From: Prorocentrum cordatum
Taxonomy: Eukaryota > Sar > Dinophyceae > Prorocentrales > Prorocentraceae
NCBI GenBank assembly: GCA_963575745.1
Contig: CAUYUJ010022059.1
Location: forward strand, 625,323 to 689,322
Direction of reading: 5' to 3'
DNA: 64,000 nt
Shown here piece by piece: positions 55,905 through 64,000 of this stretch. Every line of letters starts with the position of its first letter. Position 1 is the stretch's first letter. The notes beneath the pieces are model-generated. The model was not told the DNA's origin. It made no database searches and saw nothing but the letters and a program-made list of their open reading frames with translations. The translations under genes and the position numbers were made by a program.

Positions 55905-56205
55905 GAGTAGACCGATGATGATGACGGCGACGACGCTGATGATGAGGATGACGAGCACAACGACGGCGCCGACGAAGATGATGATGATGCTGATGCTGAT
56001 GCTGACGATGATGATGCTGATGATGATGACGACGACGATGATAGTGAGGACAACGATGACGACGACGATGATGACGATGGTGCTGACGATGCTGACGATG
56101 ATGGTGGTGATGATGATGGTTGTGCTGGTGATGGTAATGGTGAACACGACCATGACGATGACTACGATGGTGATGATTGCGATGATGACGATGGTGAGGA
56201 TCCTG
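55905..56205. repeat. (GAT/GAC)n block
   Basis: About 300 bases of GATGATGAC-type triplets. Confidence 0.93.
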
Positions 56206-56584
56206 GCTAGAACTTGAGCGCGCGCGAAGCGCGCGCGATGGTTCTAGTATATATATATACATAGCAATTGTTTCGCAATTGGGATGTTCAAAAAAGCCGG
56301 CGCTCGCGCATTTGCACCAAATCCACCAGACGTGCCCCTCGCGCACGCATGTCGAAATCATTTGAACGCCTTTGCGTGCGTGCTTGGGGGGGCACGATTT
56401 CTGTCAAGTAGTTCAATGCGGGCCACTCGCGCGAGTCGGCCGCGCGCGCATGTCGAAATTTGTTTTCCATAACCTTTATCACCGACGCGAGGACACCATC
56501 ATCGCCATCGGCGTCATCGGCATCAACGCCGATATTGCCTTTCGCGTCGTCATTGTCATCATCGTCACCAGCGTCGCTAATAAT

Positions 56585-56618
<34 letters not shown>

Positions 56619-56955
56619 CGTCGTCGTCGACATCGCCATGATACCGCGCCCGCCCGGGTCACCGACTCGCGCTGATGTACACGCGCGTCAGTGAGGCCTG
56701 CGAGACGCGCTAAGGTCCCAGCGGTCAGCGCCACCGTGGCCGCGTCGTCGCACCAGACTAGGTGCCCGCTTTCTGCGCGAGCCTGCGCGCGCTTGCGCGG
56801 CCGCAGCGATGCACCAGCCAACGCCAAATAGCCATCGCAAGAGCCGCCGCACGTATGTTGCAAACCAAATTGCGGGTGGGTGGTGGGATGATTGCACGAG
56901 CCTGGGCGGTGGTCACGTGCGAGGAGGTCAAAATCAATGGCGCCACATAGCTTAC
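56206..56955. other. Mixed repeats, no gene
   Basis: Holds GCGCGCGAAGCGCGCGC (a palindrome near 56218), (TA)n at 56250-56260, CGCATGTCGAAAT repeats (56347, 56449) and a perfect (ATC)n run at 56584-56617. A minus frame (56288-56959) crosses these and is not called. Confidence 0.5.
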
Positions 56956-56956
<1 letters not shown>

Positions 56957-57007
<51 letters not shown>

Positions 57008-57065
57008 TTATGCATATGTATCTGTATATGTATATATATATATATGCATAGATATATGTGTATAT
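56957..57065. repeat. (TA)n microsatellite
   Basis: TATATA runs with GTA/GCA interruptions, about 110 bases. Confidence 0.95.
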
Positions 57066-57619
57066 ACTGCATCACACACATTGTGTTAGAGCACATCATT
57101 TGAGGCACGCTCTGTGTAACATGTGTTTCAGTGGCTTGGACATGTTTTGGGGTAGCATTTGAAGGTTCAAATGTTACCTGGAACCGTCTTGGGGCTTCTT
57201 GAATGCATGTCAGACGACGTACTGAACCAACGTTGAACATAATGTGGCAGATCAGATCGGCAGATTATCCAGCTGGCTGGAGCCCCCCTGGGAGCCGCAT
57301 GTGCCCCAAAGTTTCCCGATAATGCCCCAAACAACCCAATATCATTCAACACACAGCTGTCGTTGTCGTTGCTTTCCTGTGTAGCAAATGCAGCGTCGAT
57401 GTGCTCGTACCTTCGGCAGCAGGAAAATCTTGGAGCCATTTATGAGCGCCCATTGTGTTTTTGTTGGAGGGTGGGGCCCGGGCAGCAAACCTCAGAGGGC
57501 CATCGGAAGCAAAAAACGATATGGTACTAACCAGTGGACAAAAAAAACGTTAATGTTTGAATGGAGGACGTTCCATATACATTTGTATCCGCCTTGGGGT
57601 GCTATTGAGTGATTTGTGT
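57066..57619. other. No recognised gene
   Basis: A/T-richer, non-repetitive by eye, short frames only. Confidence 0.35.
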
Positions 57620-58010
57620 CGGAGGTTATATTGAAACATATTGGGAGATCGTGAGCCATCTTGGATGCTATCCTGGGCGATGCGAGGCCTTGCTTGAGCC
57701 GCGTTTGGCCACCTTGGACGCTCTAACGCCTCGCGCCCCCCCTTCTCGTGCAGACCCAGGGGAAGAGGGCAGGGGAGGGTCAAGCCGTCTCGCTCACTCC
57801 CCTCGCCCTCCCGCCGTGCAAGTAGCACCCGAGACTCAGCATAGGCACAGGTCGCCATCGGACGGACAGCCACTGGGAGCCAATGTAGATGCCTCGTGCG
57901 CGACGCTCGCGAGCTGGAGCAGCGATGAGCCCCTCCCCGGAGGTGAAGAAAGGGCTTGCAGGAGGAAACGCTCTGAGCCACATGCACCCACATGGTTGGT
58001 GGGATACCGC
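57620..58010. repeat. Dispersed repeat family B, copy 4 (shortened)
   Basis: Anchors TTGGACGCTCTAACGCC (57715-57730), CAAGCCGTCTCGCTCACTCC (57781-57800), GTAGCACCCGAG (about 57822) and GGTTGGTGGGATA (about 57994). The middle part seen in copies 1 and 3 is missing. Confidence 0.78.
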
Positions 58011-58431
58011 GGAACCCAGGCGGGGCAGGGAGGGGTTGAATGCGTTTGGGCCCGAATGCAGCGGTTACGGCCACGAGGTGCGTCACGAACGAGAATGAAT
58101 AGGATGGGGCGGAGGGCGCCCAGGCCTCAGCAGGGTGGTAAGAGGAGGAGGAGGTGGAGGAGGAGAATAGTAGCCCGGTGCGAGAAGGAGGCATTTGTCC
58201 AACGTGTAGTCTGAGTCGTTGAGGCCCCCAGTCGCAGACACATGCGTCCAGGTCATCATGAACCACCTGGTGCCATTGCCGATCTTCCATAATGTCTCAG
58301 GTGGTCTGTGGAGGCCTCCAGAGGTTCAAAATGGGCCCAAAACGTCAAAATACCTCGAATCTCGATTCGCCTTATCCACCTCTTTCTTGTCAAGGTGCTT
58401 GCGGCAAATCTGCCACCGTGCCAGCGAAGCT
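58011..58431. other. No recognised gene
   Basis: A short AGG tract is at 58141-58165. GGCCTCCAGAGG at about 58313 with CACCTCGA/TACCTCGA words resembles 36717-36760, a possible further dispersed repeat. Confidence 0.4.
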
Positions 58432-58456
58432 CTCTCTCTCTCTCTTGTTTTCTCTT

Positions 58457-58507
<51 letters not shown>

Positions 58508-58538
58508 GTATATATATACACATATGTGTATATATATA

Positions 58539-58605
<67 letters not shown>

Positions 58606-58606
58606 G
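58432..58606. repeat. (TC)n then (TA/TG)n compound microsatellite
   Basis: (TC)n at 58432-58505, then ATATGTATATG units and (TA)n to 58606. Confidence 0.95.
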
Positions 58607-58863
58607 AGGTGAGGGGGTAAGATCGAAGTGGAACGGAGAGCCCCCCTACCGGGAAATCGGTTTCGGTTTCGTGTTCGTGCGTGCCGTGCGTGCGGGCGAG
58701 GCGAAGCTGCGTGGGCGGGCGAGAGATAAGTCTCCTGTAGCTGAGGCGCGGCCGGACCAAAAGTCTCCGTTCCGGCAACCCGTGCCCCGCGGAATCCCGC
58801 CGGTGTCCACTCGGGGGCCGGTGGCGCGCGGTGTCCCGACGGTGTCCCACCGGTGCCCCGTCG

Positions 58864-58870
58864 GTGCCCC

Positions 58871-58913
<43 letters not shown>

Positions 58914-59830
58914 GTGATGGTGATGGTGATGGTGATGGTGATGGTGATGGTGATGATGATGGTGGTGATGATGATGGTGTCCCGATGGTGATGATGATGA
59001 TGATGTTGACGATGTTGATGATGATGACGATGGTGATAGTGATGGTGATGGTGCCCCGATGATGGTGATGTAGATGGTGATGATGTTGCTGATGATGATG
59101 ATGATGATGGTGCCCGGACGATGATGATAATAATGTTGGTGATCTTGATGATGTTGGTGATGATCAAATGATTTGATGATGAAGATGGTGATGATGGTGT
59201 CCCGATGATGATGTTGAGGTTGATGATCATGCAGTTGACGATGGTGATGATGATGGTGTTTCCCGATGATGATGATGACCATTTTGATGATGATGACGAT
59301 GATGTTGTCCCGACGATGATGATGTTGATGGTGAGGATGCTGATGAGGTGATGATGATGATTTTGATGACGGTGGCCCAATGGTTGCGATGATGTTGCTG
59401 ATGTTGACGATGATGATGGTGTCCCGATGATGTTGATGATGATGATGGTGTTGATGATGCTGGTGACGATGATGATGGTGTTCCGATGATGATGATGGTG
59501 GTGATAATGTTGCGAATGGTGATGATGGTGTCCTGGTGATGATGTTGACGATGCTGTGCATGACCATGATGATGGTATGATGATGTTGGTGGTGTTCCGA
59601 TGATGATGCTGATGATGATGGTGCCCCGATGATGATGAGGTTGATGATGATGATGATGATGATGGTGACGATGATGGTGTCCCGATGATGATGGTGATGG
59701 TGATGATGATGTTGATGATGATGGTGATGATATGATGATGGCGATGGTGTCCCGGTGATGGTGATGATGGTGATGTTGATGTTGATGGCGTTGATGACGA
59801 TGATGTTGATGATGATGATGATGACGTTGA
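58864..59830. repeat. About 1 kb of GATGGT/GATGAT with GTGTCCCGATG spacers
   Basis: Triplet arrays are punctuated about every 50-90 bases by GTGTCCCGATGATG or GTGCCCCGATGATG. That gives a higher-order pattern. The 684-codon minus frame over it (His/Ile runs) is not called as a gene. Confidence 0.93.
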
Positions 59831-60080
59831 TTGTCATATCGATTGTGATATCGATCGTGAGATCGATAGTTAGACCGAATGTGAGATCGATTGTGACATC
59901 GCTAGTGAGAGCGACGGTTACATCGATTGTGAGATCGATCGTCATATTGATTGTGAGATCGATCGGATGAAATATGTCGAGTGAAATCGATTGAGATATC
60001 GATCGAGTGAGATCGATCGAGCAAGACCGATAGTGATATCGATAGTGAAATTGATAGTAATTCCGATCGATTGAGACGTT
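59830..60080. repeat. Minisatellite of GATCGATTGTGA/TATCGAT units
   Basis: Units of about 11-12 bases such as GATCGATTGTGA and GATCGATAGTGA. Most carry an ATCGAT palindrome. Confidence 0.9.
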
Positions 60081-60199
60081 GGTTCCTCCCCCCCGAACCT
60101 CCTTATCACCCGAAGGGTGGTCGTATAGGTATATACCCCGGGGGACGAGGACCGGGGGCCCGGGACCGCGACCTCGACTGCGCATGGGGGTACCGGGGC

Positions 60200-60740
60200 T
60201 TCTGGGGCGCCCCCGGGACGGCTCCCGAGGGCGCCGGAGGCCGCCAAACACATCAAGAGGGCGCACAAGCCTCGAAATGTAGCTTGAAGACGCCGACGAT
60301 GGCTCCAAGAAGCTGCCGAAAGCCCCCGAGACAGCCCCAGAGGGCCCCAAGAGCCCTCCCAAGAGGGCCCCAAGAGGCACAAATGGCCCCGTTCCCTTTG
60401 GACAACGTACATGTTTCAGGGATTCGCCTCTTGACCTTCCAGGGGAACGAAGACGGCCCGAGAGGCCGCCAGGATCGCCTCAAGACAGCCCAAGAGGGTT
60501 CCAAGACAGCCCCAAAGGGCCCCTGGCTAGCCCAAGAGGTCCCCAAGACAGCCCAAGAGGGACCCAGGACGACCCCAAGCAGGGGCCCAGAGAGGATGCC
60601 CTACGAACATTTCAAGCCCTCCGCCCCCTGAGGTCCCAAGGAGGCCCCAAGAGGCCCCCAAAACGCCCCCAAGAAACCCCCCAAAAACCTTCAAGAAACT
60701 CCCTAGAGGCCCCCCAACAGCCCCCTGACCAGACGCCCTC
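60200..60740. repeat. Dispersed repeat family A, long copy 3 (diverged)
   Basis: CCCCAAGAGG/CAAGACAGCCC units, a less A/T-rich core (60370-60430), and a GGGGCCCAGAGAGGATGCCC block at about 60580, in the same order as the two other long copies. Confidence 0.72.
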
Positions 60741-61567
60741 AGGTACCCTTCTCGCTCCCGAAGTTTCTGGACCACTCTTCGCTTCCTGAGGCCCGGAACG
60801 GGGCCCGGGACCGTCAAACATTTACGACGAAACACCGGGCCCATGGTAGGTCTTCGGACTTCGGGCCCACTCCAGGGACCCCGCGTTGAACAAGTCACGC
60901 TAGCGAATCTCTTGGACAGGATGACATACCAGTCCCGCGGAATGCGCCGGACTTCCAGGACCCGACGTGTAGCGACAAAAGCGACAAAAGGCTCCCAAGA
61001 CAGCGCCAAGGGGCCCAGAGGACGCCCCAACGAGAGCCCTGGAGGGTCGTGGTGGTGATGGCTGCAGTTGGCTTCAGTTCGTGCGAAGATTGTGGTCCTA
61101 CCAATGATTGGGATGGTCGTGGCGGTGGCACTTGCCGCGGTGGTGATGATAGTGGTCGTGGATTCGCGGCAGGGGCAGTGGCAATGGATTGCGAACCTTC
61201 GAGCAACGCACGGTAGGCCGTCAAATGTGATACTCTTTTATCCACTTCTTGAGTAGTTCTTGTGCATTTCGGGAGCGATGGGGGCCCTACATGTATCTGC
61301 TCTTCCCCACGCCTCTCTTTTCTATCGCCATTTGCTTCCCAGTGCAGGTGCACCTGTCAGCCTTTGGCATCGGCTTTAGCAGCAAAAGGAAGGAACGCCG
61401 CATCCTAACTCACATTGGTAGCCGGAGCTAGTGGTTTCGGTCTGCGTTACGCTCATTGTTTTTTGCTTATTGCGGCCGCCACGGCGGCCAGGACGTGGAG
61501 ACCCGTCGGGCGACCGGAGACGGCTGCCGCTGAGCAACATTGCGACGATGATGATTACGACGAGTAG
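60741..61567. other. No recognised gene
   Basis: GTGGTCGTGG-like words at 61045-61170 and otherwise nothing. A possible 5' part of the gag remnant starts near 61480 but is interrupted by stops, including a TAG at 61565-61567. Confidence 0.4.
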
Positions 61568-62585
61568 GACGACTACGAGGAGACTCCCCGTCCGCCGAGA
61601 GGGAGTGATCACGGGCCGCAGTACAACCTGCCAATCCCGAGTTTCGACGGCTCGGGCTGGCGGGGCTTCTGTCCCCGCGTGGAAGCCTGGACGATGGCGA
61701 CCGCGCTCGAGGCAAAACGCCAGGCAGCAGCACTCTATGCCAAGCTCCAAGGCGATGCGTGGGCAGCAGTAGAACACATCGATTTGCAGAAGCTGTCCAC
61801 CCCGACAGGTTTAGACTTTATCATGACAGAACTTGGGGGCCGCTTAGACGAGCAGGAGATCCTTCGACAGGGCGATGTGCTTCACGAGTTTTTCGCGATG
61901 CTGAGGAGGCGGCCCCATGAGCAGATCAGGGCATTCAAAAACAAATCCAACACGCGCGTGCATAGGCTAAACAAATTCGACGTGGTGCTGGCCTCGATCA
62001 TATAAGGGTGGTTCTTTCTGGAGAAGATCAAGTTACCGAGCGACCGCCGCGCCATGGTGCTAGCCAACTCGAACAACGATTATGACTACGAGCGCGCGGC
62101 GGCTGCTGAGCGCAACTGTTCGAACGTGGGAGAGTTCGACAGATCCCAGCAAGACAACAGGCCGAAAAAGTTCTGCCAGGGCTGGGCGCCGCGCGCAGGG
62201 CAGCGCGCACTACATGCTGAACTGGAGGATGAACAACAGGAGCGACCAGCCTTGTACAACGTAGAGAGCTACCTGCGCGAGCTGGATGACGACGAGTATC
62301 CGGCAGTGGAGTCGTTATTGGCGAACGGGGAGACCTCGCCGACCTTCCCGACTTCGATGTCTTCGAGGGCGACGAGACCGAGGATGGCCCTGAGGACGGA
62401 ACCGAGGCGGAAGCCATGGCCTAGGCCTACGTCGCAATCTGGAAAGAGAGAAGCGAGCGATTCTCCAATGCCAAATTCATTACTTCCAAGTTCAAGATGA
62501 GATCTCAGAAATCAGAGAGGCCACCCGCCGCCGCCGAAGCCGCATCCACAACGTCGACGAGACCCTGCCAGACAGAAGGAGATTG
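61568..62585 (+). pseudogene. Ty1/copia-like gag remnant
   Basis: From 61568 the frame reads IPSFDGSGWRGFCPRVEAWT, AALYAKLQGDAWAAVEHIDL and LHEFFAMLRRRPHEQIRAFK, which is a retrotransposon gag pattern (a helical capsid core with R..GE/HE.I..F). A TAA at 62003-62005 interrupts it. The same frame continues GWFFLEKIKLPSDRRAMVLA, which fits directly after. A frame change near 62320 gives DLADLPDFDVFEGDETEDG. A further TAG (62422-62424) comes before AYVAIWKERSERFSNAKF, then a TGA at 62583-62585. So at least three lesions. No zinc knuckle is visible. Family assignment is by motif pattern. Confidence 0.6.
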
Positions 62586-62599
62586 ACGAACTCAAAAGG

Positions 62600-63060
62600 G
62601 CCCAGCAGCAACAGCGGATTCTACTTGTTCCCTGTGTTTGCGCTCGCTTCTTCTGAGGAGATGCGTCGGAAAAATGGTGTTGCAATGTGCGACAGTGGCT
62701 GTGCTAGATGTGTGGCGGGCTACAATGCGTCGAAGACGTGGGTTGCTCTTTTACGTCGTTGCACGCGAGGTTTGCGATGCCAGCGGGTGACCCGGTCTGG
62801 GGCATGTTTGCGGCTTTGGTTCCAATATGCGTCGGGCATCGCTTATGCGGAATATTGCGCGCCAGTGTTTTGCCGGGAGATGCGCCACTTCTGTTTTCGA
62901 GGCCAGTGGCGAAAAATATCGGCATTGTCGACGATCTTCGCATCAATGCCTTGTCTCTTCCAAAACAGATGGGAAAGGCGCCGGTCCAGGTCGCAGAAGT
63001 TGACTCACACCATCCGCTGCTCAATATGATGAATATGTTTCAGTTTCCGCAGGGTGGATG
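62600..63060 (+). pseudogene. Aspartic protease part of the same retroelement
   Basis: VAMCDSGCARCVAGY (DSG at 62691-62699) matches the D[ST]G active-site start of a retropepsin. In another frame VLPGDAPLLFSRPVAKNIGI (about 62867-62925) and LSLPKQMGKAPVQV match the later part of the same domain. A frameshift between them breaks it. The gag-to-protease order agrees with Ty1/copia-like elements. Integrase and RT are not present before 63300. Confidence 0.55.
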
Positions 63061-63296
63061 GACGGTGCCGCCAAAACGCAGCGCCGGGCGAAAATGCTTC
63101 AGATGCTTCAGAGATCCAATTCCACCTCGAGGGGCCTCAGCAGGACTCCGTGATCCAGATGGTCGCGGCTCCAAGTCCGCTCGCCTACGACATCGAGCGC
63201 GAGTGCGAGGCTCTGGACGAGAGGGCCCAGGGACCAGCCGGAGGGCATCCTGGGGTTGGGGATCGCGACGGACTCGGAGCCCGAGCACGGGCCGAA

Positions 63297-63465
63297 GATA
63301 AACATCACGTAAGCCAATGTCGCCCAAACGGACCCGAATATACACGCCACGTAAGTCAATTTCGCCTTTGAGGACCTGAAGGTAAACATTATGTAAGTCA
63401 ATTTCGCCCCAACAGACTCGGAGATAAACATCGCGCAGGTCAATCTCGTCTTATAGGGCCCCGCG
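63297..63465. repeat. 42-base tandem repeat, four copies
   Basis: Units begin at about 63297, 63338, 63381 and 63423 with a GATAAACATCACGTAAGTCAA-like start. 42 is a multiple of three and the translated units read INI..VNFA.TD.E, so it may have grown within a coding frame now broken by stops. Confidence 0.88.
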
Positions 63466-63639
63466 GCAGACCACGCGAGGACCAAAGTTGGGGGGGGGCA
63501 TCTTGGAGGCCACTATCGCCCGGGGAATTCTAAGAATCGAGGGCCCACGGGCCCGGCAAGCCCGAAGAGACGCCAAGAGGGCCCGAACGTAAGAAACACT
63601 GACAGCCCAGTAGCAATTGGTTCACGAGTCTCCCCCGAC
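63466..63639. other. Short spacer with family A words
   Basis: CATCTTGGAGGCC and CCAAGAGGGCCCG are trace matches to family A. A G-run lies at 63490-63498. Confidence 0.4.
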
Positions 63640-64000
63640 ATGTCTCGATTTCCACCGTCATATCACGACCCGGCGGTTGCCGCAGATGCCTGCGTGTCTT
63701 GCGCGGAAGAAGCCAGGCCCACGTCTGGCATGGCGGCGGTTCGCCGTGATCTTGATGAATGCTGCCAGAGCCCTCGCGACGCCGACGAGGTGAGTGATGG
63801 TGCGTTTGGGCTACCAGAAGCGCGTCATCTTGGGGGGGGGGGGGGGGGGCGCAGCTACCGAGCTGATCTCGCTGCTCTCGTCGGCGGGCGCCGAGGCCTC
63901 GGGCAGCGAGACGAACGCGGCACTGCGAGAGGCGGTTCGGGCAGCAGGAATTCCAGAGGAGACGAAGTGCAAGAGGGGGGCCGATCTGTCTCAGTTGGTT
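63640..64000 (+). CDS. 5' part of an unidentified gene with a very short intron
   Basis: From an ATG at 63640: MSRFPPSYHDPAVAADACVS, then MAAVRRDLDECCQSPRDADE. A second stretch at 63855 onward reads ATELISLLSSAGAEASGSET and AALREAVRAAGIPEETKCKR and runs off the window. Joining them in frame needs an intron of about 55 bases (63800-63854, GT donor in GATGGTGCG, AG acceptor GCGCAG) that is mostly a G-run. A classic GAG/GTGAGT donor also exists at 63790 but would not keep the frame. Family unknown. Confidence 0.4.
   Translation, partial: MSRFPPSYHDPAVAADACVSCAEEARPTSGMAAVRRDLDECCQSPRDADEVSDGAFGLPEARHLGGGGGGRSYRADLAALVGGRRGLGQRDERGTARGGSGSRNSRGDEVQEGGRSVSVG

Noticed and set aside
59942-60080. 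Bacterial-type origin or Dam-site cluster
   Set aside because: GATC/ATCGAT density is explained by the 11-12 base minisatellite and the context is eukaryotic.
58326-60380. 684-codon minus frame, the longest in the window
   Set aside because: Almost wholly His/Ile/Thr/Ser translation of the GAT and ATCGAT repeats.

Overview
The window looks like nuclear DNA of a dinoflagellate. The sequence is GC-rich and split into short coding exons. The introns between them are filled with (AGG)n/(CCT)n tracts, and there are very large amounts of simple and palindromic repeats. Several protein families are ones I associate with dinoflagellate genomes: a DIRS-like element with reverse transcriptase, RNase H, tyrosine recombinase and methyltransferase-like domains, a stand-alone methyltransferase-like protein, a Cys-rich transposase-like protein, and a Ty1/copia-like gag-protease. 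I cannot name the species. A run of exactly 100 N at 4463-4562 is an assembly gap. All exon ends are estimates from reading frames and plausible GT/GC/GA-AG sites; there is no transcript evidence.

Layout. 0.9-1.4 kb holds a 12-bp minisatellite and 2.4-4.5 kb a satellite of nested palindromes. From 4.9 to 21.1 kb every recognisable exon is on the minus strand: an RS/coiled-coil protein (4.9-5.6 kb), a methyltransferase-like gene (6.4-8.3 kb), a broken transposase-like gene (8.3-11.5 kb), and a long series of about eleven exons (12.9-21.1 kb) that may be one large gene or two. A strand switch lies at about 21.1-21.8 kb. To its right, on the plus strand, come the decayed DIRS-like element (21.8-25.1 kb) and a RING-H2 protein with UIM-like helices (26.7-28.5 kb).

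28.5-61.5 kb is gene-poor. It contains at least two families of old dispersed repeats (here A, four or five copies, and B, four copies), a foldback structure of about 1.5 kb (41.0-42.5 kb), a 2.3-kb trinucleotide block that switches strand (44.9-47.1 kb), and about 1 kb of GAT repeats (58.9-59.8 kb). At the right edge are a gag-protease remnant (61.6-63.1 kb), a 42-bp tandem repeat, and the start of a gene that runs off the window (63.64 kb onward).

How the parts relate. The minus-strand exons form a unidirectional block, as expected for dinoflagellates. Most apparently multi-copy families here are mobile or associated with mobile elements, and most carry frameshifts or stops. The best candidates for working genes are the first large exon at 20.0-21.1 kb with its followers, the methyltransferase-like gene, and the RING-H2 gene.
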